A DNA stretch of 64,000 bases, taken from assembly GCF_025420585.1 (NCBI RefSeq), contig NZ_JAOEGB010000007.1, positions 186,001-250,000 on the forward strand, read 5' to 3'. The notes under the pieces are model-generated. The model did not search any database. It saw only the letters and a list, made by a program, of their open reading frames with translations, and was not told the origin of the DNA. This document shows positions 52,754 through 61,557 of the stretch, piece after piece. The stretch is from Planotetraspora sp. A-T 1434. GTDB lineage: Bacteria; Actinomycetota; Actinomycetes; Streptosporangiales; Streptosporangiaceae. A program made the translations under genes and the position numbers. The stretch's first letter is position 1. Each line of letters starts with the position of its first letter.

Positions 52754-53653
52754 ATGACTCTGGCGATGGACGAGGGTCCCGGCGGCGTGTTCCGTGCGTT
52801 GCCTGACCCGTCTGATGTGCTCACCAGCCCCCCGTTCAGACTGCTGGTGGACCTTATCGCAGACGGCGACGTGCTGATCCTTAGCGGGGCCGGCCTATCG
52901 ACAGAGTCAGGCATTCCGGACTACCGAGGGGAGAGCGGGCTCAAGCGGCGGGCCGAGCCGATGACGTACCAGACGTTCGTCGGCAGCGCCGCAGCCCGCC
53001 GGCGGTACTGGGCGCGCAGCCACGTGGGATGGCGGCACGTCGCTCGCGCAATCCCCAACGCCGGTCATCGCGCGGTCGCGGAACTGCAGGGCCGCGGACT
53101 GATTGCCGGGATCATCACCCAGAACGTCGACGGCCTGCATCAGGCCGCCGGCGCACAGCATGTGATCGAGTTGCACGGCGGCCTCGATCGCGTCAGCTGT
53201 CTTGACTGCGGTCAACGTACCTCCCGTCACATGCTCGACCAGCGCCTGCACGCGGCCAACCCCGGCTGGCACGCCCGGGTCAGCGCGATCAACCCGGACG
53301 GCGACGCCATCCTGGCCGATGACCAGATCGACGCCTTCCAGATCGTGGACTGCCACAGCTGCGGCGGCCTGCTCAAGCCCGACGTGGTGTTCTTCGGCGA
53401 GAACGTGCCACGACCCCGCGTCCAGGAGTGTTACACGCTGACCGAGCGCGCCAATACGCTGCTGGTTCTCGGGTCCTCGCTGACCGTCATGTCCGGCTAC
53501 CGGTTCGTACGCCGCGCCACCGAACTCGCCATACCCGTCGCGATCATCAACCAAGGCCGGACCCGAGGCGACGCCCATGCCCTCCTGACCTTGGACGCTC
53601 CCCTCGGCTCGACCTTGACCGCGCTCCTTGCCGGGCTCGGCTCGACACGGTGA
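52754..53653 (+). CDS. Sirtuin-type NAD-dependent protein deacylase
   Basis: The 299-aa enzyme has [14 protein letters not shown] (45-58), QNVDGLH (123-129), the catalytic His141 in ELHGG, a zinc site with Cys149/Cys152 and Cys200/Cys203, and VVFFGENVP. An [16 protein letters not shown] nucleotide-binding loop follows. This is the class II (SIRT4-like) type. It removes acyl groups from lysines using NAD in the cytosol. Confidence 0.94.
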   Translation: MTLAMDEGPGGVFRALPDPSDVLTSPPFRLLVDLIADGDVLILSGAGLSTESGIPDYRGESGLKRRAEPMTYQTFVGSAAARRRYWARSHVGWRHVARAIPNAGHRAVAELQGRGLIAGIITQNVDGLHQAAGAQHVIELHGGLDRVSCLDCGQRTSRHMLDQRLHAANPGWHARVSAINPDGDAILADDQIDAFQIVDCHSCGGLLKPDVVFFGENVPRPRVQECYTLTERANTLLVLGSSLTVMSGYRFVRRATELAIPVAIINQGRTRGDAHALLTLDAPLGSTLTALLAGLGSTR

Positions 53654-53877
53654 CATGTCGCCTTCGTGGGGCACGCGGCGGGAGGGACGCCGCCATAACT
53701 TGATGGCGAGAGCGAGACCGCCTGCGGCACGGTGCTGGGCATGCCAGCGGCGCCCGACTCGAAGCGGCATCCGACCCCCAGCGGCATCCGACCCCCAGCG
53801 GCGCCTGGGTCCGGGTGCCGCCCCACCCCAGTGCGCGTGCCCGCGTCCGGCGGGGCCGGCCGTACGAAGAAGGGGGT

Positions 53878-54348
53878 ATGACCTCGTTCTCGCGCCATCT
53901 TCGGCAGACCTCCGCAGGCCATCTCTCGGTGGCGGTGGACACCGACGCGGCCCCCGAGCGCGTCTTCGCCGTGCTTACCGACTGGCCCCGGCACGGTGAG
54001 TGGATGATGCTGACCCGCGCCCGCGTCGCCTCCGGCGACGGCCACAGCGTCGGCAGCCGCCTCGCGGCCTTCACCGGAATCGGGCCGGTGGGCTTCCTGG
54101 ACACCATGGAGATCACCTCCTGGCACCCGCCGCACGAGGTCGCCGTCCGCCACACCGGCAGGCTCGTGCGCGGCACCGGGCTGTTTCGCGTGCTCCCCCG
54201 GGCCGGAGGGGGCAGCACGATCGTGTGGGAAGAAGACCTCGAGCTGCCCCTCGGCCCTGCCGTACGGCTCGGCTGGCCCGTGATCAGACCCCTCAGCGCG
54301 ACGTTCCTGCGCCGGTCCCTGCGGCGCCTGGCCGAACTCACCCCATAA
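53878..54348 (+). CDS. SRPBCC-family protein
   Basis: The 156-aa protein starts at ATG 53878 after AGGGGG. It has the START/Bet v1-like pattern SVAVDTDAAPERVFAVLTDWPRHGEW, then FLDTMEITSWHPPHEVAVRHTG and GGSTIVWEEDLELP. Family members bind hydrophobic ligands or act as small enzymes. Short 17-bp (CGGCATCCGACCCCCAG) and other tandem repeats flank the gene on both sides. Confidence 0.82.
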   Translation: MTSFSRHLRQTSAGHLSVAVDTDAAPERVFAVLTDWPRHGEWMMLTRARVASGDGHSVGSRLAAFTGIGPVGFLDTMEITSWHPPHEVAVRHTGRLVRGTGLFRVLPRAGGGSTIVWEEDLELPLGPAVRLGWPVIRPLSATFLRRSLRRLAELTP

Positions 54349-54681
54349 CAACCCATAACCAACCCCATAACCAACCCACAGCTGAGCCGGCTCAGCGGCA
54401 GTTGAGCGCATCGGCCGTGGCCGTCCAGCAGCGCCCGCCCGGCCGTACGTCTCTGGTCATCACCGCACGCGGCATAACCACATCCCCTTTGCCTGGCGTT
54501 TGGCCGGTGCCACCGGCATGGACCGCGCCGGCGTGACCCACCCCTCGATGGTCTTCCCCGAACGGCGGGCACCCGGGTGCCTGCCGCAGATCAGTACGGA
54601 CCGACGCCGAAATTGACGCGACATCACGACGCCGGGACGGCAGGATGGCACACTTCGGGGCGTTGTAAGGGGAGCCGGGAA
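54349..54681. other. Intergenic region with short repeats
   Basis: These 333 bp hold three AACCCATAACC-type repeats just after the SRPBCC gene. The rest is GC-rich DNA with no convincing gene on either strand. The promoter of the MFS gene presumably lies at its right end. Confidence 0.5.
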
Positions 54682-55953
54682 GTGCACAGTTACCGTGGCG
54701 ATCTCAGCATGCTCCGGGACAGGCGCTTCGCCATGCTGCTCGGCGCCCGGAGCATCTCCATGCTGGGCAGTTCCTTCGCTCCTGTGGCACTCGCGTTCGG
54801 GGTCCTCGCGCTGCCTGGGGCGACGGCCACGACCCTGTCGGTGGTCCTGGCCGCCGAGGCACTGCCGATGGTGGCGTTCATGCTGGTGGGCGGAGTGATC
54901 GCGGACCGGTTGCCCCGGCATCGGGTGATGATGGCCAGCGAGGCGCTCAACGCCACGGCGTATTTCTGCCTGGCCGCGATGATGCTCACCGGATGGACCC
55001 CGGTGCCCGCGCTGGTGACGGCGACGGCGGTCAGCGGGGTGGCGACTGCGATCCTCTTCCCCGCCCTGGCCGGCATCGTCCCCGACGTCGTCCCGGCCGA
55101 CCGGCTGCAGACCGCCAACGCCCTGCTGGGGCTCGGCACCAACAGCTCGCGCGTCGCCGGGCTGGTCGCGAGCGGGGCCACAGTCGTCCTGCTCGGCGGT
55201 GGCTGGGCGCTCGCCGTCAGCGGCATGATGTTCGCCGTGTCGGCGGTGCTCATCGCGACGCTGCGCCTGGCCCACGCGGGACGCTCCGCGGATGAGAAGC
55301 ACTCGGTGCTCGCCGACCTGCGCGGCGGCTGGCGCGAGTTCGTCTCCAGGCAGTGGCTTTGGGTGGTCGTCGCCCAGTTCTCGGTGCTCGTGATGGCCTT
55401 CCAAGCGGCGCACGGCGTGCTGGGACCGCTGGAAGCCAAACGACACCTCGGAGGGGCGGCCGCCTGGTCGGCGATCCTGGCCGGGGAGGCGATCGGCATG
55501 ATCGGCGGTGTCTTCATAGCCCTACGGTTGCGACCCCGCCGTCCCATCCTGGTCGCGACGCTCCTCACCGGGCCCACGGCCCTGCCGTACCTGCTCCTCG
55601 GCCTGGGCGCTCCACTGTGGACCATCGTCGTCGGCGCGGCGGTGATGGGGGTCTGCTTCGACATCTTCGGTGTCCTGTGGACCACGACGATGCAGCGGGA
55701 GATCCCGGCCGAGTCCCTGTCGCGCGTCAGCTCTTATGACGCCCTCGGCTCACTGATGTTCGGCCCGATCGGCCTCCTGATCGCGGGGCCGGTGGCCATC
55801 CTGGTCGGCTCGAAGCCCGCGCTGGTCGGATGCGCTGTGATCATCGTGCTGTCCTGTCTCGCCGCGCTCCTCTCTCCGGGGGTGCGCGCGCTGGAGGCGC
55901 CGGCGCCCCTCCGAAGGAACCCGGTCGCACTGGCGACTGATGGCGAGCGCTGA
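54682..55953 (+). CDS. MFS transporter
   Basis: The 423-aa protein has about 12 hydrophobic segments and the opening MLRDRRFAMLLGARSISMLGSSFAPVALAFGVL, with an MFS loop motif GGVIADRLPRHRVM. It resembles EntS/enterobactin-exporter-like and macrolide-exporter-like MFS proteins. GTG 54682 is chosen because AAGGGGAG lies 7 nt upstream. The substrate is unknown. It is convergent with the cluster to its right. Confidence 0.87.
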   Translation: MHSYRGDLSMLRDRRFAMLLGARSISMLGSSFAPVALAFGVLALPGATATTLSVVLAAEALPMVAFMLVGGVIADRLPRHRVMMASEALNATAYFCLAAMMLTGWTPVPALVTATAVSGVATAILFPALAGIVPDVVPADRLQTANALLGLGTNSSRVAGLVASGATVVLLGGGWALAVSGMMFAVSAVLIATLRLAHAGRSADEKHSVLADLRGGWREFVSRQWLWVVVAQFSVLVMAFQAAHGVLGPLEAKRHLGGAAAWSAILAGEAIGMIGGVFIALRLRPRRPILVATLLTGPTALPYLLLGLGAPLWTIVVGAAVMGVCFDIFGVLWTTTMQREIPAESLSRVSSYDALGSLMFGPIGLLIAGPVAILVGSKPALVGCAVIIVLSCLAALLSPGVRALEAPAPLRRNPVALATDGER

Positions 55954-55975
55954 ACGGCCGCGGCGGCGAAGCGGC

Positions 55976-56170
55976 TTACAGCGGCGGCTCGGAGGCGCCG
56001 AGCCGCCGCGAGATCGCCTGGGAGGCCGCCTCCTCCGTGATCGGGAAGGCCTCCCACCAGACACCCCGTTCGAAGCTCGCCGCGGCATCCTGTGGCGGCA
56101 TCCGGGCCGACACCGTCCGGTCGCGCCCAGCGTCGCCGCCGGCCCCCACCGGCCCGCCCGCTTGCGGCAT
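55976..56170 (-). CDS. Small hypothetical protein coupled to the HIT gene
   Basis: The 64-aa frame starts at an ATG overlapping the HIT-protein stop (TGATG) and ends ...DAAASFERGVWWEAFPITEEAASQAISRRLGASEPPL, which has ordinary protein composition. No family is recognised. Position and coupling argue it is real and the last gene of the 56-62.6 kb operon. Confidence 0.5.
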   Translation of the reverse strand: MPQAGGPVGAGGDAGRDRTVSARMPPQDAAASFERGVWWEAFPITEEAASQAISRRLGASEPPL

Positions 56171-56592
56171 CACCTCAAGGCGAGGCGGGCGCGGGTGGCC
56201 GCGAGGGCCTGTGGGTCGGCTCTGTCCGCCTTCCACGGCCGGCACAGGTGGTCGCCGTCCTTCCTCGGCACGAGGTGGACGTGGAGGTGGAACTGGTCCT
56301 GCCAGCCCGCGTCGCGGTTGGCCTGGAAGAGCGTCAGGCCGTCCGGGTCGAACACCTCCCGGATCCGCCCGGCCATCCGGTGCACCGTACGCATCACCGC
56401 GGCGGCGTCCTCCTCCGTGATCTCCCACAGGTCGGCCGCGTGACGCCTGGGGATGACGAGCGTGTGCCCCTCCATCACGGCGGTGTTGTCGAGGAACGCC
56501 ACCGTCGCGTCGTCCTCGTAGAGGATTTCGGCGCCGAGCCGGCCCGCCACGATGTCGCAGAAGACGCACACGGTGGAGCCCGCGTCACTCAT
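56170..56592 (-). CDS. HIT-family nucleotide-binding protein
   Basis: The 140-aa protein starts at MSDAGSTVCVFCDIVAG (Cys-x-x-Cys) and carries the histidine triad in WQDQFHLHVHLVPR, with GHTLVIPRRH upstream. HIT enzymes hydrolyse or transfer nucleotidyl groups from adenosine phosphoramidates, dinucleotides or nucleotidyl sugars. Its start lies within the last codons of the GH3 gene (8-bp overlap), so it is part of the same operon. Confidence 0.9.
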   Translation of the reverse strand: MSDAGSTVCVFCDIVAGRLGAEILYEDDATVAFLDNTAVMEGHTLVIPRRHAADLWEITEEDAAAVMRTVHRMAGRIREVFDPDGLTLFQANRDAGWQDQFHLHVHLVPRKDGDHLCRPWKADRADPQALAATRARLALR

Positions 56593-58111
56593 CGGCCGCG
56601 ACTCCCTCGCCTGCCACCGGCCCCTCGGGCGACCCGGCGAGCGATCCGTCCGCCGACCCGGCACGCCGCCCGGCGAGCAGCTCGGCGGCGACCTGGGTGT
56701 TGACTCTGCCCGCGCCGTACGTCACGACGCTCGGGCCCGTCGCCGCCGCCGCGTCGTCCGGCATCCCCACGGCGACCAGGATGGTGTCGGGCCGCGCGGC
56801 CAGGACCTTCCCGACCCACGCGCCCTGCCACGGGATGCGGTAGGCGTCGCGGACGACGACCACCAGAGGCCCCTCCTTCGCGCCCTCCACGATCTCCTCG
56901 GCCGAGGCCCCGTGCTCGTCCACCCGGTGGCTGTGGGCCACCAGCCCCAGCTCGGCGAGCCGTTCGGTCATGCTCCAGTGTGCCTCGCCGACCGCCACGT
57001 TGGCCGGGGCGCGCAGCTCCACGACGGTCGCGGGGCCGCTCAGGACGACGTCGCCCGTCACGCGGACCGCGCGGCGCGCCGCTTCGAGGCCCACCGAGCG
57101 GTCGGGGGCGGGGCCGGGGCGTGGAGCGGCCCCGGCGCGCATGGCGTCGACCCGCGCGGCGGCCGTCTCCAGCACCGACACGTCCAGCTCTCCCGCACGG
57201 ACGGCATCGGCGACCCCGGCCCGGATGGCGGCGCAGAACGGTTCGCCGTCGAGGGGGCCGAGCAGCTGCAGGTCGGCGCCCGCCTGGAAGGCGCGAATGG
57301 CGGTGGCCACGATGCCGGACGGCCCGGCGGCGGCCTCCATGGCGACGGCGGTGCTGACCAGCACGCCCTCGTATCCGAGCTCGACCCGCACCAGGTCGTG
57401 CAGGATGCGGCGGCTCACCGTCGCGGGCGTGCCCGGATCCAGCGCTTCGAACACCACGTGCGCGGTCATGAGGCTCGCCGCCCCGGCCTCGATGGCCGCG
57501 ACGAACGGGGCCAGCTCGCGCCGCCGGAAGGTGTCGAGATCGCAGTCGATCACCGGGAGTGAGTGGTGGGAGTCGCTGACGGTCGCGCCGTGGCCGGGGA
57601 AATGCTTGACCGCCACCGCGATGCCGGCGTCCCGCATGGCCCGGACGTAGGCGGCGCCGTGCGCCCCGACACGCTCGGGGTCCGAGCCGAACGAGCGCAC
57701 GCCGATGATCGGATTGTCCGGATCGCTGTTGACGTCGACCGACGGCGCCAGGTTGTAGTTGACCCCGCTGGCCGCGAGGTCCGCGGCGATCGCCGCGGCG
57801 ACCCGGCGGGTGAGGTCGAGGTCGTCGACCACGCCGAGCGCCAGGTTGCCGGGGTAGGCGCTGCCGGTCTCGTAGTCGAGCCGGGTGACGTCGCCGCCCT
57901 CCTCGTCGATCGAGACCAGCGCGTCGGGCCGGGTCTCGCGGAGGGAACGCGCGATCTCCGCGATCGACCCGGGGCGGCCGGCATGGTTGGCGGGGAAGAT
58001 CGTGACCCCCGCCAGGCCGTGCTCCAGAGCCTCGTGCACCCAGGGCGGCGCCTCGGTGCCCCCGAAGCCGGGCAGCAGGCAGGCGTTGACCAAGCGGTCG
58101 AGCTCGTTCAC
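56585..58111 (-). CDS. GH3 family protein with lost nucleophile motif
   Basis: The 508-aa protein has a GH3/NagZ-type barrel: IDEEGGDVTRL (68-78), APSVDVNSDPDNPIIGVRSFG, and the His-Asp dyad loop KHFPGHGATVSDSHHSLP (169-186). Where NagZ enzymes have SDDLSM with the catalytic aspartate, this protein has STAVAM (253-258), so ordinary glycosidase catalysis seems impossible. A C-terminal Rossmann-like domain follows. GTG 58111 is chosen because GAGGAG lies 7 nt upstream. It may bind an amino sugar or catalyse a different reaction within the operon. Confidence 0.87.
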   Translation of the reverse strand: MNELDRLVNACLLPGFGGTEAPPWVHEALEHGLAGVTIFPANHAGRPGSIAEIARSLRETRPDALVSIDEEGGDVTRLDYETGSAYPGNLALGVVDDLDLTRRVAAAIAADLAASGVNYNLAPSVDVNSDPDNPIIGVRSFGSDPERVGAHGAAYVRAMRDAGIAVAVKHFPGHGATVSDSHHSLPVIDCDLDTFRRRELAPFVAAIEAGAASLMTAHVVFEALDPGTPATVSRRILHDLVRVELGYEGVLVSTAVAMEAAAGPSGIVATAIRAFQAGADLQLLGPLDGEPFCAAIRAGVADAVRAGELDVSVLETAAARVDAMRAGAAPRPGPAPDRSVGLEAARRAVRVTGDVVLSGPATVVELRAPANVAVGEAHWSMTERLAELGLVAHSHRVDEHGASAEEIVEGAKEGPLVVVVRDAYRIPWQGAWVGKVLAARPDTILVAVGMPDDAAAATGPSVVTYGAGRVNTQVAAELLAGRRAGSADGSLAGSPEGPVAGEGVAADE

Positions 58112-58228
58112 TGGCTGACTCCTCGTCGTGATCATGGAGACGTACGGCTGCGCGGCCCCGGTGGGCAATGCCGGGCACCTGGGGTGGACGTTCGGGAGAA
58201 GAGGCAGGCACCCGCCATGCCCTGCCGG

Positions 58229-59365
58229 TCAGCCCTGGATCTGCTCCGACAGCGCCTGAAGCTCCTTCGCGGTGCGCGACAGGGGGAACCTGGCGGCGTT
58301 CCGGTAGCCGGCCGCCCGGATGTCGTCCAGCGCCGCCGGGTCCTTCCTGAGCCAGGCGACGGTCTCGGCGATGGCCTGCGGGCCCGCGGTCAGATCGACC
58401 GGGATGGCGGAATCCCCCAGCACCTCCAGCAGCCCCGGGACCGGCTGGTACAGCACGGGCAGCCCGCACGCCTGCGCCTCCACCGCGACGAGGCCGAACG
58501 CCTCCAGCCTCGTCGAGGGGACGATGAGCAGGTCGTGCTCGGCGAAGGCCCGCCAGAGGTCGGGCCGCGACAGCCAGCCCAGATAGCGGACCCCCGCGAG
58601 GCCGGACTCCTCGTCCAGCCTCCGATACTCCGCGGGCGGGGCCGCCACGCTGAGCGTGACGCCGTCGAGGCCGGCGACGGCTTCGAACAGGCCGCTCCCC
58701 GCCTTCTCGGCCGTGAGCCGGCCCGCGTAGAGGAGGCGCAGGTCTTCCCCGGCACGGCGGTGCCGTACGGGCGGCTCCGAAAGGAGGTGGTCGGGGATGC
58801 CCCAGGGGATGTGAGCGATGCGGCTGGAGTCGGCGGGGGCGAGGCGGCGCAGCAGGGTCGCCATCGCGGTCGTGGGCACCACGATGGCGCGGGCGGCGGC
58901 GACGGCCTCCTTCAGCACCTCGGCCTGGGTGGGGTGGTCGGCCGCGAAGAGCAGGTCCGTGCCGTGGACCAGCGCCAGATGCGGGTGCCGGGGGAAGGCG
59001 CGGAGCAGCGCCGGGGTGGCGCCGAAGGCGAGATGCTGGAGGTGGACCACCCCGTAGCCGGCGGCCGGGAAGCGCTCCCGGATGGCGGCGGCGAGAGCCT
59101 CCACGTAGGTCCAGAACCCGGCGCCGTCCACCTGCTTGCCCGGCACCGCGAGCAGCGCCGGACGGTCCGATCCGGGCGCGTCGGATCCGGGCGCATCGGG
59201 GGCGGGCGCGTCGGGGGCGGGCGCATCGGGGGCGGAGTCCGGCGGGGCGAGCATGAACACGTCGGCCGGGATCGGCCGGTCAGGCCCGAGGTAGAGGTCC
59301 CGGAGAAGTTCGACGCTGCCACCGGGACTGCCCGGAGGGAGGTCCACTCCGGTGATCGTGGTCAC
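58229..59365 (-). CDS. GT4-type glycosyltransferase
   Basis: This 378-aa GT-B enzyme begins GVDLPPGSPGGSVELLRDLY (glycine-rich acceptor-side loop) and has HGTDLLFAADHP, LLYAGRLTAEKAGSGLFEAV and the donor-site PSTRLEAFGLVAVEAQACGLPV. A DAPAPDAPGSD repeat lies near residues 44-66. Its GTG overlaps the upstream stop by 4 bases. It should transfer a sugar from a nucleotide sugar. Its partners here are two dCTP-deaminase-like proteins and a diiron oxygenase. Confidence 0.9.
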   Translation of the reverse strand: MTTITGVDLPPGSPGGSVELLRDLYLGPDRPIPADVFMLAPPDSAPDAPAPDAPAPDAPGSDAPGSDRPALLAVPGKQVDGAGFWTYVEALAAAIRERFPAAGYGVVHLQHLAFGATPALLRAFPRHPHLALVHGTDLLFAADHPTQAEVLKEAVAAARAIVVPTTAMATLLRRLAPADSSRIAHIPWGIPDHLLSEPPVRHRRAGEDLRLLYAGRLTAEKAGSGLFEAVAGLDGVTLSVAAPPAEYRRLDEESGLAGVRYLGWLSRPDLWRAFAEHDLLIVPSTRLEAFGLVAVEAQACGLPVLYQPVPGLLEVLGDSAIPVDLTAGPQAIAETVAWLRKDPAALDDIRAAGYRNAARFPLSRTAKELQALSEQIQG

Positions 59366-59886
59366 ATCAGCTCCTCGTAGAGGCGGGAGATGTCGATGCC
59401 GCCGGTGCGCATGTACTTGCTGCCCATGCGCTGGTAACTGGCCGTCGACCCGAACGTGGTCAAGAAGATGATCTTTCCGAAGGTCATGTACGGGTAGACC
59501 CGCACCGGCCTGGCCACCCGGATCTCCAGCGTCCACCGGATCGCGTGGCCCACGTGGCCGAGCGGCGCCGAGACGTGCACCCAGATGCCCAGCGCCCCGA
59601 TGGTGTGGTCCCCGTTGATCATCTGCGCGTACCGCTCGGAGGCGGTCCGCTCGTGGGTGACGCCGAGATACAGCTTCCCCGGCAGCAGGACCATCCCCTC
59701 GGGGGGGATATCCACCTCGGTGAAGGGGGTGGTGACGGCCGCGTCCAGGTCGGTGTCGCACACCCGGATGGTGTCGCCGAGGCGCCAGTCGTACGCGTTG
59801 GGAGAGATGCGGCCGGGGTCGAAGGGGTCGATGACGATGTCCCCCCGGCTGATTGCCGCCGCGATGGCCTTCGCGGTGAGGATCAC
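59362..59886 (-). CDS. dCTP deaminase/dUTPase-family protein (paralogue 2)
   Basis: The 174-aa protein keeps the fold core (IDPFDPGRISPNAYDWRLGD, LGIWVHVSAPLGHVG, RPVRVYPYMTFGKIIF) and the catalytic glutamate position (Glu121 in WTLEI). The phosphate- and base-binding GRSSxxR motif is replaced by GDHTIGA (92-98). The C-terminal GPQxSR-type segment is also gone. It overlaps both neighbours by 4 bases. Alone it should not act as dCTP deaminase. See finding on complementary active sites. Confidence 0.85.
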   Translation of the reverse strand: MILTAKAIAAAISRGDIVIDPFDPGRISPNAYDWRLGDTIRVCDTDLDAAVTTPFTEVDIPPEGMVLLPGKLYLGVTHERTASERYAQMINGDHTIGALGIWVHVSAPLGHVGHAIRWTLEIRVARPVRVYPYMTFGKIIFLTTFGSTASYQRMGSKYMRTGGIDISRLYEELM

Positions 59887-60410
59887 AGCGTGGCCATCCT
59901 GTCGTGCCAGTAACGGGACGCCTGCGGGCCCTCCGACGCCTGGTACTTCCCGGAGTACAGGTCGATATCCCCCGAGGACACGAAGAACATGATCTGGCCG
60001 ATCTTCATGCCCGGATAGACCCGCAACGGGCGGACCGGCGACAGCATCAGCGTCCACTGACCGTGGAAGCCGATGTCGCCGATCGGCGCGGTGATCTCTA
60101 CGAACAGGCCCAGCCGCCCGACGGACGACCGGCCGAACAGCAGCGGAACGTAGACGTCCGACCCGACCCTCTCCTCCGTGTGCCCGAGGTAGAGCTGGTT
60201 CGGCTGGAGGACGTACCCCTCGTCACCGAGCGGGATGACCTCGGTCGGGTTGGGCTCGTACGCGTCGACCACCTCGCTGGTGTAGGTCAGCAGCGTGTCG
60301 CCCAGCCGTACGTTGTAGCTGTTGGGATTGACCTGGTCGATGCTGAACGGCGAGATGCCGATCCGCCCGTCCTCCGCCGCAGCGGTTATCTCTGGCCCCG
60401 TGAGAATCAT
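59883..60410 (-). CDS. dCTP deaminase-family protein (paralogue 1)
   Basis: This 175-aa protein is closer to canonical Dcd: ISPFSIDQVNPNSYNVRLGD, FGRSSVGRLGLFVEITA (Arg94, Ser95, Ser96, Arg99), YPGMKIGQIMFF and the C-terminal KYQASEGPQASRYW. The residue aligned with the catalytic glutamate (WTLMLS, Met122) is missing, so deamination by itself is unlikely. It is coupled to paralogue 2 and follows the diiron oxygenase by 21 nt. It is probably not the housekeeping dcd. Confidence 0.88.
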   Translation of the reverse strand: MILTGPEITAAAEDGRIGISPFSIDQVNPNSYNVRLGDTLLTYTSEVVDAYEPNPTEVIPLGDEGYVLQPNQLYLGHTEERVGSDVYVPLLFGRSSVGRLGLFVEITAPIGDIGFHGQWTLMLSPVRPLRVYPGMKIGQIMFFVSSGDIDLYSGKYQASEGPQASRYWHDRMATL

Positions 60411-60431
60411 CGAACCCTCTGTATGTCGGCG

Positions 60432-61400
60432 TCACGCGGTGATCTGGTTGGTCGAGAAGTCGAACTCGACGAGGTGCTCGATTTCCATCTCCCTGACCAG
60501 GCGGTGCACACCGGAGAAGTCGGTCACGAGCAACTCGTTGCCGGGCGTGGCCTGGCAGTCCTCGATGATCTCCCTGGCCTTCGGGATGCCGGCGAACTCC
60601 AGGATCTGCGGCCACAGCTCGTAGTCCTCGGCGCCGAACGCGATGATCGACGCGGGCAGGGCCCTGATGAAGAGCTCTTTCTGCTCCTTGTTGAGCTGGG
60701 GGTAGACCTCCCGCATCACCTCCAGCATGACCGGCCCGTGCGCCGCCTCGTCCCGGGCGTGCAGCCGCGCGACCAGGGCGTGCATGGGCTGGACCGTCTT
60801 GTCCCTGGCCATCAGGTCGAGGAACGCGTTGACGCTGATCTCCCCCACCGCCGTCCACAGCAGGTAGAGCAGGTCCCTCTCCCAGCGCTCGCTGGTCTCG
60901 GCCTCCAGCGCGTACAGCCTGCGGTTGGTCACCGGGTGGGAGTAGGCCTTCGGCTCCGCGGTGACCTGCCGCGCCTCCCTGGTCCGCTGCATGGCGATCA
61001 TGTGCATGTACGTGTGCCACACCTCGTCGATGTGGGACTGCTGAACGGCCTCCCTGGCCTCGTAGCGGTCGACTCCGGGGAACACGCCGTGCGCGAGCAT
61101 CTCGAACGTCGGGTTGGCGACGTACTCCTCGGCGGCGATGACCCGCTCGTTGTAGGCCAGCCACGCCAGGGTGTTCACCGTCATCCGCTGTTCCTCGGAC
61201 GCGGCGAGGTAGTCCGGATGCTGCCCGAACGGCATGAGCCGGATCGGGTAGTCCAGCAGCTCCGGGTCGTACGGCTCGTCGGGGTTGGCCACCTTGTTCA
61301 TGTCGGTGCGGATGGTCGCCCGCTTCGGCCACGCGGCGACGAGCCGCCGGAGCGTGCTGGGGCCGATGCTGGGCTCGGTGTCCTCGATGGAGATCGTCAT
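60432..61400 (-). CDS. AurF-like diiron oxygenase
   Basis: The 322-aa protein has the ligand spacing of p-aminobenzoate N-oxygenase AurF: Glu91, Glu126/His129 (DEVWH), Glu187 (GEISVN) and His214/Glu218/His221 (HARDEAAH). AurF-family enzymes use a nonheme diiron centre and O2 to oxidise amines or hydroxylate substrates. CAGGAGAG precedes the ATG, and a perfect palindrome lies about 23 bp further upstream. It is the first gene before the two deaminase-like genes, suggesting it modifies a nucleotide- or amine-containing metabolite. Confidence 0.85.
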   Translation of the reverse strand: MTISIEDTEPSIGPSTLRRLVAAWPKRATIRTDMNKVANPDEPYDPELLDYPIRLMPFGQHPDYLAASEEQRMTVNTLAWLAYNERVIAAEEYVANPTFEMLAHGVFPGVDRYEAREAVQQSHIDEVWHTYMHMIAMQRTREARQVTAEPKAYSHPVTNRRLYALEAETSERWERDLLYLLWTAVGEISVNAFLDLMARDKTVQPMHALVARLHARDEAAHGPVMLEVMREVYPQLNKEQKELFIRALPASIIAFGAEDYELWPQILEFAGIPKAREIIEDCQATPGNELLVTDFSGVHRLVREMEIEHLVEFDFSTNQITA

Positions 61401-61422
61401 GGTGCTCTCCTGTCAGATGAGG

Positions 61423-61435
61423 TATGGACTCCATA
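61423..61435. promoter_or_regulatory. Palindrome in the diiron-oxygenase promoter
   Basis: TATGGACTCCATA is a perfect palindrome (6-bp arms, central C) 23 bp upstream of the oxygenase start. A second short palindrome, GAGACGTCTC, lies at 61460-61469. One or both may be operators for the cluster. Confidence 0.5.
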
Positions 61436-61557
61436 ACAGGTGCGAGTCAGTGCATGCGCGAGACGTCTCACACCGATCGGCGGATGCCGGAGCGGGTGAG
61501 GCCGTCGATGGTCGTCGAGGTGGGAAGGATGACCCTCTGTAGGCGATCGGGGAAAGG

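Noticed and set aside
58112-58135. Alternative ATG start for the GH3 gene (ATGATCACGACG)
   Set aside because: The GTG at 58111 has a GAGGAG site at ideal spacing, while the ATG has none.
59362-60410. Anti-phage dCTP deaminase defence system
   Set aside because: The known defence enzymes of that name belong to the zinc-dependent cytidine deaminase fold with other domains; these are short trimeric Dcd/dUTPase-fold proteins in a biosynthesis-like operon.
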